Source of the DNA: Phycisphaera sp.
GTDB lineage: Bacteria > Planctomycetota > Phycisphaerae > Phycisphaerales > UBA1924
Direction: 5' to 3'
DNA length: 64,000 bases
NCBI GenBank assembly: GCA_020639255.1
Contig: JACKGZ010000008.1
Coordinates: 95,981-159,980 of the forward strand
The notes beneath the pieces are model-generated. The model saw only the letters and a list, made by a program, of their open reading frames with translations, ran no database searches and was not told where the DNA came from. Positions 28,379 through 36,380 of this stretch are shown here, in pieces; positions within the stretch are counted from its first letter, which is position 1; each line of letters starts with the position of its first letter. A program made the position numbers and the translations under genes.

Positions 28379-28413
28379 AAAAAGAAAGCACCCCCGGAGG
28401 CGTCCGGGGGTGC
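28379..28413 (-). terminator. Leader terminator (attenuator) of the lysWXYZK operon
   Basis: On the minus strand GCACCCCCGGA (28413-28403), loop CGCC, TCCGGGGGTGC (28398-28388) forms a perfect 11-bp GC-rich hairpin, followed by the U-tract TTTCTTTTT (28387-28379). It lies 32 bases after the leader peptide stop and 72 bases before lysW, on the same strand, so it must be read through for lys expression. Its 5' arm plus loop (CCCGGACGCCT) is exactly complementary to 28478-28488 inside the leader peptide gene, giving a competing antiterminator helix. Confidence 0.88.
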
Positions 28414-28445
28414 TCGGTGTTCGATCTGGTTTCGGCTCTGGCTTC

Positions 28446-28535
28446 TTAGCCTGCCTGGACCCAGTCCACCATCACAGCCCGGACGCCTGGGGCGCCTTTG
28501 GCTTTGACGGCTTTTTTGGACTGCGTGTAGCTCAT
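28446..28535 (-). CDS. Lysine-rich leader peptide (29 aa) of the lys operon attenuator
   Basis: A 30-codon frame from ATG at 28535 to TAA at 28446. The peptide begins MSYTQSKKAVKAKG: four lysines, all AAA codons, fall within residues 7-13 and there are no others. It lies 3' of a good promoter and 5' of a strong terminator that precedes lysW, the layout of classical amino-acid operon leaders (trp, his, thr). Codons 16-20 contain the segment AGGCGTCCGGG that can pair with the terminator 5' arm. With the promoter at 28545-28572, transcription would start about 28538, making this nearly leaderless. No homologue recognised; translation is inferred. Confidence 0.72.
   Translation of the reverse strand: MSYTQSKKAVKAKGAPGVRAVMVDWVQAG
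28478..28488 (-). promoter_or_regulatory. Antiterminator segment within the lys leader ORF
   Basis: Minus-strand RNA here reads AGGCGUCCGGG, the exact reverse complement of the terminator 5' arm and loop (CCCGGACGCCU, from 28408-28398). This 11-bp helix would exclude the terminator hairpin. It begins 9 bases after the last lysine codon of the leader, so a ribosome stalled at the first AAA codons would leave it free. Confidence 0.75.
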
Positions 28536-28544
28536 GGGTCGCGG

Positions 28545-28572
28545 ATACTACCTTGCCTTTGGCAGTTGTCAA
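28545..28572 (-). promoter_or_regulatory. Sigma70-type promoter of the lys leader
   Basis: On the minus strand TTGACA (28572-28567), a 16-base spacer, then TAGTAT (28550-28545). The -35 is a perfect consensus and the -10 matches four of six. The predicted start is about 28538, only a few bases ahead of the leader ATG at 28535. It lies behind the response-regulator gene, so the lys operon has its own promoter. Confidence 0.65.
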
Positions 28573-28642
28573 TCTGCGGATTGATCTTCGGCGTTGCCCG
28601 GTGATCGGGTTCAATCAAACTCGTGGAAACGCCATGAAGGCT

Positions 28643-28666
28643 TCGTAAAGCCCCAGAATCAGGGCT
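28643..28666 (-). terminator. Weak terminator-like hairpin at the end of the response regulator gene
   Basis: AGCCC (28649-28653) and GGGCT (28662-28666) pair around an 8-base loop that includes the stop codon. On the minus strand the stem is followed by TTTACG. The short stem and U-run make it a modest terminator separating the response regulator from the lys leader. Confidence 0.35.
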
Positions 28667-29285
28667 GTACCACGCCCTCGCGGATGGCCCAGCGGACGAG
28701 GTCCACCCGCGAGCGGACGTCGAGCTTCCGCATGGCGTTGGTCAGGTGGCTCTCGATGGTCTTGGGCGAACGCCCGAGTTTCTCGCCGATGACCTTGGTG
28801 GTGCAGCCCTGCGCAGCGAGTGCGATGACAGCGAGTTCGCGCGGCGTGAGGATGCTTGCTTTGGGCTCGGCGATGCTCTGGAGCATCCGGGCCCGCACCG
28901 ACTCCGAGTACACGTGCTCATCCTTCATGACGGCTTTGATTGCGTCGATGATGAACTCAGCGGGCTCGCTTTTGGTCAGGAAACCGGCAAACCCGTAGCC
29001 GATCGCCCGGCTGATGTTGTTGTCCGTGGGGTATGCCGTGAGTGCGAGCACTTTGAGTTCTGGCTGTTCGCATCGAGCATCTTCGCTCACATCGAACGAA
29101 TCGCACCCGGGCACATCGAGATCGACGATCAGGACGTCTGGCTCATAATCTCGAACGATTTCGATGAGGGCATCGCGTGAAGCGCAGCTGCCGACAACTT
29201 CGATACCTTCTTCTGAGTTCAGAAGAAGTGTCAAACCATCGCGAACAACTCGATGATCATCAAGAATGGCGCATCGGATATTCAT
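28659..29285 (-). CDS. NarL/FixJ-family response regulator
   Basis: 208 residues. Receiver domain (about 1-120): acidic pocket ILDDHRVVRDG, phospho-acceptor Asp in DVLIVDLDVPG, the Thr in LALTAYP, and Lys in GFLTKSEP. C-terminal LuxR-type HTH: LTPRELAVIALAAQGCTTKVIGEKLGRSPKTIESHLTNAM in short pieces, RKLDVRSRVDLVRWA. It lies 126 bases downstream of the large sensor kinase on the same strand and is its probable partner. Target genes are not evident from the sequence. Confidence 0.93.
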   Translation of the reverse strand: MNIRCAILDDHRVVRDGLTLLLNSEEGIEVVGSCASRDALIEIVRDYEPDVLIVDLDVPGCDSFDVSEDARCEQPELKVLALTAYPTDNNISRAIGYGFAGFLTKSEPAEFIIDAIKAVMKDEHVYSESVRARMLQSIAEPKASILTPRELAVIALAAQGCTTKVIGEKLGRSPKTIESHLTNAMRKLDVRSRVDLVRWAIREGVVQP

Positions 29286-29411
29286 GAGCCGGAAACATAG
29301 TTAGAGCAATAAACCAACTCCATAACGGACACCTGCTCTGGCATCAAATAGGCATGGATACGCACAAATCACGGGGAAACCCTCAGCCGATCGGCAGGGG
29401 AAACCCCGATT

Positions 29412-32400
29412 CTAATCTCGCCCCTTTGGCGCCGAACACAACGGGAATTCTACCACAAACTCGGTGCCTCGCGTCGAGCTTTCGACACGGATCCTCCCGG
29501 CATGATCGCGCACAATACCGTGAACAATTGACAAACCGAGCCCGGTACCCTGTTCGTGTGTCTTCGTGGTAAAGAACGGATCGAAGATCCTGTCCGCCAT
29601 CTCGGCGCTGATCCCGGGCCCGGCATCGGTCACTCTGAGTTCGACGTAGGCGGAGTCAGACGTCGATGGCCCTACTCGAATTCCGATCGGTGCGCCGATC
29701 GCCGAGGCGTCGCGGGCATTCACGACAAGGTTCAGCACGACCTGCTGAAGCTGAGATGCATTCCCGATCACCCAGAATGGGTCATCGGCCAAGCCCTCAA
29801 TCACAAGCTCATAATCGGGCTCGACCAGCGTTCGGAGTGTTGTCTCAAACATACGCACCGATTCACACAAATCGATCTGCTTATGCTCTACCTCATTTCG
29901 TTGCGAGAAAGTCTTGAGTGACGAGATGATCCCTCGGGCCTGCGCGATTGACTGTCGGATCACATCGGTTGCCTGTTCGACATCACCCGGCTTCCCTCTG
30001 CCGCTGCTGAGTGATATTGCGCTCGTTTCGATCGCAAAGAGCACGTTGTTGAAATCATGGGTCACGCCGCTGGCGAGTGATCCGATCGCTTCGAGCTTCT
30101 GCGTTCGCCTCAGCTGCTCCTCGACCTCCTGCTTCCCGGCTTCAGCGATCTCACGGCGACTGATCTCTGACACCAGCGCCCGGTTGTGGCTCGCAAGGCC
30201 CGCAACACGAAAACGGTACAGAACCCACGCCAGGACGAGCAGCATGAGAACGACGAGCAGAAGAAACCATTTCGTCTCGTAATAGTGTGGCAATATCTCA
30301 AATGCGATCGATGCTCCAACCGGACTCCACACACCGCTGTTGTTGCATGCCTGTACGCAGAACTCGTACTCGCCCGGCTTGAGGTTGGTATAGCTGACGG
30401 TTCGCTCGCCTCCGACGTCGATCCAGTCATCGTCGAGCCCGACGAGCTTTCGTCGGTATCGCACCTGCGAAGGTGTGATGTAGCTGAGCCCGACGTAGGC
30501 GATGCGAAGGTCGTCTACGCCCGGTCCGATGCGGTTGTTCGCGCTGATCAAGATAGGCTCGCCTTCGATAGCGATGCTCTTGATGGCGACGCCCGGCGGG
30601 ACGTCGTTGAACCCGACCGATGCGGTGTCGATCGACGAGAGCCCGAAAATTGTCGGGAACCAGAGCATGCCCGTGCTTGAGATCCACCCGCCGTGGTGAT
30701 TGCACTCGCCCGAGTAGAGGTGGGCGACCCCGACGACCTGCACGTGGTCGTCGATGGCGTGGTTGAGAGCTTCGATATCGACAGCAACGGCTCCGGCGTT
30801 GGTGTTCATCCAGAGACGGGCGGCCTGGTCCTCCTGCAGGTTGGAGATGCAGTTGTCGATCAGGCCGTCGGCCGTGGTGAGCCGACTGAGCACACCACCT
30901 TTATAACGGAGCAGCCCACTGCCGTACGTCCCGATCCATAGCGTGCCGTCGGCGTCGGTGTGTATGGACCTGACGTTGGTGACAGGCTGGTCGTCGTCAC
31001 ATCGGACCTCGCGAAATGACTCGCTTGGCAATTCAACGTGGAAGAGTCCGCTGTGCGCTCCGAAGAGGATCCCATCGTCCACGAAATCTATGCACCGGAC
31101 GATACCTGTAGCGATCTCGGGGATCGACGCGATCCTGCGGAACTGTGTGTCGCCCGGGTCGCGGAGCATGACGGTTGACTTCGTGCCCACGGCAACGCGT
31201 CGATCCGAGCTCTCGGCGTACGAGAACACGGGCGTGCCAATGTCCCAGCGTCTCAGTGGAACGAACACCTCTTGCTGCGGGTCGAGCTCTACCAGCCCGG
31301 AGTTGGTGCTGACGACGATGCTGCCTCGGTCGCGCGTGTAGAGCAGGTCGCTCGTCGCGCCGGGCACGACACCGACGGGTTCAAAGTCGGATCCGACGAG
31401 CCGCATGACCCAGTTCATATTCTGGTTGCCGCCGGCGATGATGAGGTCATCGGTGCCTGTGACGGACTGTCCGGCCTGGTTGTCGCGGAGAGGCCAGGCG
31501 TGGAAACCCGAGGGCCGGATGGCAACGAACCCGGCGGTCAGTGTGCCAACCCAGACGGTCGATTCGCGGTCGATGTACGCGCGAGTGTACTCTTGTGTGG
31601 GCAGCCCGAGATTGTGCCAGTCAGGCGTGCCCGCTCGGAGAGATGCGAGGTCGGCCGCCTTGCACTCGGTCGGCCCGAAGAGCCAGAGTTCCTCATTGGT
31701 GAGCAGCAGCGTTGAGGCGTCGCACGCGCCAAGGTCGATCACACGAGATGACTCGGCGTCGCTGACGATCAGATTCAGCCGATCGAGTGTGAGCACCGCG
31801 ACGTCTCCCACACGATTGGCACGCAGCACAAACCCTCGGCTTGCGATCTGCGCCGTCTCACGGTTCTCACTTACGGGGTCAAGCTGGCGGATGTCGTCGA
31901 GCGAGTACCACACCCGTCCGGCTGCGTCCTCTGCAAGACCTCGGATGGGGCGGAGGCCGGTAATCTCATTGGCCGAGGCACGCACGAGGTTGTAGTGCGA
32001 GCCGTTGATCTCGAAGAGCCCGGCGCGTGTGAGCGCGAGCAACTTGCCATCGGCGAGCGAGAGCAATTCGTAGGGTGTCACGGGGAGCCTACAGAGCGTC
32101 GTGAACGTTTCCCCGAGGTGGACAATCCAGCCTTCTTCGGTACCGGCCCACATTCCGTTGCTGTTGTCTCGGATCAACGAGGTGACGCGGATGCTTGGCA
32201 TGTCCGAGTTGGTGAAATCGAACGTCTCGAACTCGAATCCATCGAATCGCACGAGCCCGCCGTTGGTGCCGAGCCAGAGGTAGCCGTCGGGTGTCTGGCA
32301 GATGGTGTTGACGCTGGCCTGCGGGAGACCGTGCTCGGTGCTCCAGGTGCGGACGGTGTAGCCGGACGACTGGGTATAGGACTGCGCGCGTGTTTGGCCG

Positions 32401-32507
32401 ACGAGCACCAAAATGAGGAGCAAGGCCCGAATCGAGCCAACCCAGATTTCGTGTCGCGACGTGCGGTTTCGTATGAACCGGATTGTGCTCGTCGATAGTG
32501 ATCGCAT
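29412..32507 (-). CDS. Two-component sensor histidine kinase with beta-propeller sensor domain
   Basis: 1031 residues from ATG at 32507; the open frame further upstream crosses the tRNA-Tyr gene and is not coding. Order: signal/anchor (SIRALLLILVLVGQTRAQ), about 14 propeller blades with TCS-propeller motifs (PDGYLWLGTNGGLVRFDG, ADGTLWIGTYGSGLLRY), a Y_Y_Y domain (VSYTNLKPGEYEFCVQACN), a transmembrane helix near residue 735 (WFLLLVVLMLLVLAWVLYRF), HisKA with phospho-His in GVTHDFNNVL, and HATPase with N, G1 and G2 boxes (NLVVNARDA, DAGPGIS, GTGLGLSIV). No receiver is fused. Such propeller sensors often detect polysaccharide fragments; ligand unknown here. Confidence 0.92.
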   Translation of the reverse strand: MRSLSTSTIRFIRNRTSRHEIWVGSIRALLLILVLVGQTRAQSYTQSSGYTVRTWSTEHGLPQASVNTICQTPDGYLWLGTNGGLVRFDGFEFETFDFTNSDMPSIRVTSLIRDNSNGMWAGTEEGWIVHLGETFTTLCRLPVTPYELLSLADGKLLALTRAGLFEINGSHYNLVRASANEITGLRPIRGLAEDAAGRVWYSLDDIRQLDPVSENRETAQIASRGFVLRANRVGDVAVLTLDRLNLIVSDAESSRVIDLGACDASTLLLTNEELWLFGPTECKAADLASLRAGTPDWHNLGLPTQEYTRAYIDRESTVWVGTLTAGFVAIRPSGFHAWPLRDNQAGQSVTGTDDLIIAGGNQNMNWVMRLVGSDFEPVGVVPGATSDLLYTRDRGSIVVSTNSGLVELDPQQEVFVPLRRWDIGTPVFSYAESSDRRVAVGTKSTVMLRDPGDTQFRRIASIPEIATGIVRCIDFVDDGILFGAHSGLFHVELPSESFREVRCDDDQPVTNVRSIHTDADGTLWIGTYGSGLLRYKGGVLSRLTTADGLIDNCISNLQEDQAARLWMNTNAGAVAVDIEALNHAIDDHVQVVGVAHLYSGECNHHGGWISSTGMLWFPTIFGLSSIDTASVGFNDVPPGVAIKSIAIEGEPILISANNRIGPGVDDLRIAYVGLSYITPSQVRYRRKLVGLDDDWIDVGGERTVSYTNLKPGEYEFCVQACNNSGVWSPVGASIAFEILPHYYETKWFLLLVVLMLLVLAWVLYRFRVAGLASHNRALVSEISRREIAEAGKQEVEEQLRRTQKLEAIGSLASGVTHDFNNVLFAIETSAISLSSGRGKPGDVEQATDVIRQSIAQARGIISSLKTFSQRNEVEHKQIDLCESVRMFETTLRTLVEPDYELVIEGLADDPFWVIGNASQLQQVVLNLVVNARDASAIGAPIGIRVGPSTSDSAYVELRVTDAGPGISAEMADRIFDPFFTTKTHEQGTGLGLSIVHGIVRDHAGRIRVESSTRGTEFVVEFPLCSAPKGRD

Positions 32508-32595
32508 CACGAGTGAATCTTCTCGTGATACTTGCGCCTCTGTCAATCGAGATGAATCGCAGGGCACAAGGTCGAGCACCCGTGCATGCAGAAAG

Positions 32596-32678
32596 TGGGC
32601 GGAGAGGGATTCGAACCCCCGAAGGCTTTCGCCGACAGATTTACAGTCTGTTCCAATTGTCCACTCTGGCATCCGCCC
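32596..32678 (-). tRNA. tRNA-Tyr (GTA)
   Basis: The 83-base minus-strand sequence folds as a cloverleaf. Acceptor GGGCGGA pairs with TCCGCCC plus discriminator A; the anticodon stem is CAGACT/ATCTG-like around loop CTGTAAA with anticodon GTA. A long variable arm (CGGCGAAAGCC region) is typical of bacterial tRNA-Tyr, and the T-loop is GGTTCGAATCC. The CCA end is not encoded. It lies upstream of the sensor kinase. Confidence 0.95.
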
Positions 32679-32766
32679 ATCGTGGTTTGGGGCCCGTGGG
32701 CCTGGGTGGAAATGTAGGGGCCAACCGACCCACCGGCAAGCCGACGACAAAGCCCGGAGCGACCTC

Positions 32767-33105
32767 CTATTCGGGCTTGGCCCAGTCCCAGTCCTCGTCC
32801 TTCTGGAGCTTCGTCGCTCCCTGGCGGATGCACCGCAGGCAGATGACGGCTTCCGGGTACGCCGGGCTCTGCCAGCAGCGGTCCTTGCGTTCCTCAAGGC
32901 ACATGGTGCAGGTATAGCCAGGCTCGAGCGAGGTCTGCTCCTCCAGCACCACGAACCGGTACGCCAGGGTCAGGCAGTCGCCCGAGATCAGGCTCCCGCG
33001 GTGCCCCTCGACGAGCGGGAACCGCCCGTCCCACGCCTTGTGCGAGAAGTCGCAGATGAAGTCGGACAGTTCCATGTTCTCGGGGTCGGCACCGGCGCGT
33101 TGCAT
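32767..33105 (-). CDS. Hypothetical protein with CxxC zinc-ribbon-like cysteines
   Basis: 112 residues, not recognised. The C-terminal half has two CxxC pairs (CTMCLEER and CLRCIRQG) spaced by about 22 residues, suggesting a structural zinc site. The N-terminus (MELSDFICDFSHKAWDGRFPLVEG) is neither hydrophobic nor signal-like, so the protein is cytosolic. It lies between the tRNA-Tyr and the SASA-domain gene and may be co-transcribed with the latter (22-base gap). Frame integrity and the paired cysteines support a real gene. Confidence 0.65.
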   Translation of the reverse strand: MQRAGADPENMELSDFICDFSHKAWDGRFPLVEGHRGSLISGDCLTLAYRFVVLEEQTSLEPGYTCTMCLEERKDRCWQSPAYPEAVICLRCIRQGATKLQKDEDWDWAKPE

Positions 33106-33127
33106 GCCTGAGTGTAGAGCCGAGTCC

Positions 33128-34468
33128 TTACCGCAGGCTCATCACGACATCCGCGAAGCGATGGCCCAGTTCGATCATGCCGGCCTCGTCGTAGTGGATG
33201 CCGTCGGGCAGGAAGGGCAGGTCGTCGGTGTCGATCCAGTACACGTTGGGGATGTTCGTCGCCACGCTCACCTGGGCGTCACGCACCATGTCCGCGTGCG
33301 GCTGGCCCGCGTCGCGGATTCGGCCCAGGATGAAGGGCATCTCCGGGTCGCCCACGTAGTACCGCATGCTTGAGATGAAGTTGGTCAGATTCTTGGTGTA
33401 GTACCTGGCGCGGTACCGCTTGTCGGCGTCGCTCTCACCCTGCATCCACAGGAAAGCCTCGACGTGGTACTCGTAGCCCATGTTGCCCAGAGCCGTGAAG
33501 GCATCGCCCATGACGTCCTGCAACTGGTTCCAGAGGACGCCGCCGTCGGGGAACTCGCGGGTGGGCGTGGTCCAGTACTGGAACATGTCCGTGCCGCCCA
33601 CGGCGAACTTGATGATCACCACCTGCTCGCCCGGGTCGGCCAGCATCATGTCGCTGCCGAACGCCAGCTCGGGACCGAAGAAATACTGCGGCCCAACGTC
33701 CGAACACGACGCGCCCGAGGTACCCGATCTCAGCGCCTTGAACGCCGGGACAAAGTCGTTGCCCCAGTACATCATCACGTCACCCATGTCGGACTGCCAC
33801 ATCGGGTCGACGTTCCGCACGTCGTCGCAACCGGCCATGTTCGACTGCCCAGCCAGCACGAACACCTTCAGCGAACCCGGCTCGGGCTCGGGCTGCTCGG
33901 GCGGATCGAATCGCACGTTCCGGATCGAGAACAGTTCGTCGTCCACCGCGGTTGTCTCGCCGATGATGCGGATGTCCGTCAGCCGTTCGAGTACGGCTTG
34001 GAATTCCTCGCTCGTCGGTCCACGGCCCTCGCCGATGAAGTTCCAGTCATCCGTCTCGTCGAACGTCACGGTGTAGGTCTGAAAGACGTTGGCCTGCGCG
34101 GGTCTCGGGAGCGGGATCTTGAACGTGATCGAGCCCCAGGGCGTATCGCCCGAGATCCGAAGTTTCGGGTTGCTCGGGGCAAAGTTCGCGGCCGAGGTGC
34201 TCATCTCGAACGTGAACGTCCCACCATAAGCCGCGGATTTGTTGCCGAGGTACTTCGAGGGCGCCTTGAACGCCATGATCCCGTAGTGCTGGTCCCGCTG
34301 GCTGATCACACCGGTCTGCCAGAGCACGGGCGAATTGGCGTTGGCGACGGTGACCCAGCCGTCGTCCCCGTCGGCGAAGTCACTGACTGCAAGTTGGGCA
34401 CGGGCTTGGGTCGCTGTGAGCAGACCGATAGCAAGCCCGAGCACGACAAGGCCGCGCACGGTTCTCAT
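33128..34468 (-). CDS. Secreted SASA-domain (sialate O-acetylesterase-like) carbohydrate esterase with laminin-B-like N-terminus
   Basis: 446 residues from ATG at 34468 (AAGGGA upstream; TTG 34477 also in frame). Signal peptide ends near QARAQ. An N-terminal domain of about 160 residues resembles the laminin-B/CBM-like modules of planctomycete proteins (FADGDDGWVTVANANSP). The SASA/GDSL-type esterase domain follows with nucleophile Ser in VFVLAGQSNMAG, IIKFAVGGTDM, FLWMQGESDAD and the His of DGIHYDEAGM. It probably deacetylates polysaccharide. Paralogous to the next gene, which retains the same order but adds a dockerin-like tail. Confidence 0.85.
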   Translation of the reverse strand: MRTVRGLVVLGLAIGLLTATQARAQLAVSDFADGDDGWVTVANANSPVLWQTGVISQRDQHYGIMAFKAPSKYLGNKSAAYGGTFTFEMSTSAANFAPSNPKLRISGDTPWGSITFKIPLPRPAQANVFQTYTVTFDETDDWNFIGEGRGPTSEEFQAVLERLTDIRIIGETTAVDDELFSIRNVRFDPPEQPEPEPGSLKVFVLAGQSNMAGCDDVRNVDPMWQSDMGDVMMYWGNDFVPAFKALRSGTSGASCSDVGPQYFFGPELAFGSDMMLADPGEQVVIIKFAVGGTDMFQYWTTPTREFPDGGVLWNQLQDVMGDAFTALGNMGYEYHVEAFLWMQGESDADKRYRARYYTKNLTNFISSMRYYVGDPEMPFILGRIRDAGQPHADMVRDAQVSVATNIPNVYWIDTDDLPFLPDGIHYDEAGMIELGHRFADVVMSLR

Positions 34469-34528
34469 TTCTGGCAATCCCTTGCACGTTCGATGTCATT
34501 GAGACACGGACGCTGTTCGTCCTCGAAC

Positions 34529-34551
34529 CCCCGGGCAGATCCTTCCCGGGG
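34529..34551 (-). promoter_or_regulatory. Stem-loop in the leader of the SASA gene
   Basis: CCCCGGG and CCCGGGG pair perfectly around a 9-base loop, about 60 bases upstream of the 34468 start. No U-tract follows on either strand, so it is not an obvious terminator. It may be a leader structure of the mRNA. Confidence 0.3.
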
Positions 34552-34624
34552 ACGTGGAACTCTCTCCGCAATCAGAATATCGCGGGGTTTTCCACATGCA
34601 AGGTCAAAAATCAGATTCCTGCGA

Positions 34625-34679
34625 GAAATGACATGAGATATCGGACACTCCACCCGGCGCGACCGCCAGAGCGTCCGAT
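34625..34679 (-). terminator. Terminator-like hairpin directly after the second SASA gene
   Basis: On the minus strand ATCGGACGCTC pairs with GAGTGTCCGAT over 11 positions (one G-U), enclosing a smaller GGCG/CGCC stem; it starts at the last base of the stop codon. The A-C mismatch on the plus strand means the fold suits minus-strand RNA only. The following bases (ATCTCATGTCATTTC) are moderately U-rich. Confidence 0.45.
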
Positions 34680-36151
34680 CACTCGTCCGCCCGGACCGAG
34701 CTGATGACGATGTCCATGTCCGCCTGGTTCGCCACGCCGTCGCAGTTCAGATCCACCGGCCCCTGGGTCCATTCGTACAGGTCGTCCACGTCCGCACGAC
34801 CGTCACGGTTGACGTCGCCCAAAGGCGGCAAAAACCCGTGAAGCTTGTCCGCAAACCGCTGACCAAGGATCAGCATGCTCGGCTCGTCGTAGTGGATCCC
34901 GTCCTGGAGCCAGGGTAGGTCGTCGGTGTCGAACCAGCACGTGTTCGGGTCCGCGTCCGCGACCGCCACCTGAGCGTCGCGGACCTTCTGGGCGTGCGGC
35001 TGGCCCGCGTTGCGGATCCGACCCAGTACAAAGGGCATGTCCGCCCGGCCCGTGTGCTCGCGCATGCTCGCAATGAAGTTCGTCAGCTTGGAGTTGTACG
35101 CGTTCGCCCGGTACTGCTTGTCCGCGTCGCTCTCGCCCTGCATCCACAGGAAACCATCGATCTGGTGCTCGTACCCCATCGCCGCCAGATCCGCTCGGGC
35201 GTCGTCGATGTGCTGCTTGAGCTGGATCCAAAGCGGACCACCATCGGGGAACTCACCGTTCGGGCCTGTCGGCGTCGTCCACAATGCAAACAGGTCCGTC
35301 CCGCCCACCGCGAACTTGATCAGCAGGCATTGGTCGTCCGGGTACAGCGCCGCGAGCTCGCGACCGAACGCAAGCTCCGGGCCGAAGTAGAACTGCGGCG
35401 CCGAGTTCGAGCACGATGCTCCGCTCGTCCCGGGTGCCAGCGGCATGAACCCCGGCATCGCGTCGTTGCCCCAGTACACCATCACGTCGTCCACGACGTC
35501 CTGCCAGCTCGCCGCGACGTTCCGAACGTCGTCGCACCCGCACATGTTCGACTGACCGGCCAGGATGTACACACGCACCTTGGCCGGATCCAAACGCACG
35601 GAGTCCAGCGCGATCATGTCATCCGGAACCGTCCCCGCGTCGGCCACGATGCGCAGCTCAGTCACGCTCCCCATCAACTCGCGAAATTCGCCCGCCGTCG
35701 GCGCCCGCGACTCGCCCACCACCACCCAGGGCTGGCTCTCGACCAGCTTCACGCTGTACGAGCTGAACGCGTTGGCGCGGTACATCGTCTGGAGCTGAAT
35801 CGACAGGGTCATCGCACCACCAGAGGTGTTGCCCGTGATCCGCACCTCGGGCCTGCTGGGCGCAAATGGCTGTTCCGACGACATCAGCTCGAACGACAAC
35901 CGCCCACGATACCCCGCCGACATATCGCCCAGGTACGACGCCGGGGCGATGAACGACATCTCTGCCGCGTCGGCGTCCTCTTGCTCGATGTACCCGCTCA
36001 GGTGCTGCACCGACGCACCGCCGTTGCCGCCCGAGGTCCAACCTTCCGCGCCCGAATCGAAGTCACTCTGGGCAAGCTGACCACAAGCCGGAACGGCAAG
36101 AGCCGCACCGACGATGGAAAGACATCTCTGAATCATCTGCTTCGAAACCAT
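34679..36151 (-). CDS. Secreted SASA-domain esterase with dockerin-like C-terminus (paralogue of 33128-34468)
   Basis: 490 residues. A signal peptide ends near ACGQL. A laminin-B-like N-terminal domain (FDSGAEGWTSGG) is followed by a SASA domain with VYILAGQSNMCGCDDVRN, LIKFAVGGTDLF, FLWMQGESDAD and DGIHYDEPSM. After residue 420 comes a dockerin-like pair (GDVNRDGRADVDDLYEW and LNCDGVANQADMD). It shares very high motif identity with the neighbouring SASA gene, so it is a tandem duplication. The pair likely removes acetyl groups from extracellular polysaccharide, but substrate is not shown. Confidence 0.85.
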   Translation of the reverse strand: MVSKQMIQRCLSIVGAALAVPACGQLAQSDFDSGAEGWTSGGNGGASVQHLSGYIEQEDADAAEMSFIAPASYLGDMSAGYRGRLSFELMSSEQPFAPSRPEVRITGNTSGGAMTLSIQLQTMYRANAFSSYSVKLVESQPWVVVGESRAPTAGEFRELMGSVTELRIVADAGTVPDDMIALDSVRLDPAKVRVYILAGQSNMCGCDDVRNVAASWQDVVDDVMVYWGNDAMPGFMPLAPGTSGASCSNSAPQFYFGPELAFGRELAALYPDDQCLLIKFAVGGTDLFALWTTPTGPNGEFPDGGPLWIQLKQHIDDARADLAAMGYEHQIDGFLWMQGESDADKQYRANAYNSKLTNFIASMREHTGRADMPFVLGRIRNAGQPHAQKVRDAQVAVADADPNTCWFDTDDLPWLQDGIHYDEPSMLILGQRFADKLHGFLPPLGDVNRDGRADVDDLYEWTQGPVDLNCDGVANQADMDIVISSVRADE

Positions 36152-36285
36152 GCTCGCAAATCCTTCGCCTCAAACGCCCCGGTCCCCGGGACGCGTCGTT
36201 CCACACCAGAATGCGTCAGCCGACCTCGTCAGCGACAGCCCGATGCGGCTCCCCTACCCAAAAGTATGCTATCGGGTGAGAAATT

Positions 36286-36333
36286 AGGCAAGCAAAACCA
36301 CCGCCCCAGACCGGACTTACGTCTGTCGGGTGG
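36286..36333 (-). terminator. Rho-independent terminator of the ribH-nusB-ftsY-tmk-ppx operon
   Basis: On the minus strand CCACC...CAGAC pairs with GTCTG...GGTGG (two 5-bp stems separated by a small internal loop, loop of 9) and is followed by TTTTGCTTGCC. It lies about 50 bases after the stop of the Ppx-kinase fusion and before the SASA gene start. Confidence 0.6.
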
Positions 36334-36380
36334 CAACCGCCCAATCAGGATAGATTCAATCTCGCCACCCCATGTGGGGG

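Noticed and set aside
28345..28614. 89-codon open frame on the minus strand across the lys leader
   Set aside because: It runs through the promoter, the leader peptide ORF and the terminator in another frame, with no domain and a composition typical of a shadow frame.
32507..32897. N-terminal extension of the sensor kinase frame to 1161 codons
   Set aside because: The extension is an open frame through the tRNA-Tyr gene; the signal-like sequence starts only after ATG 32507.
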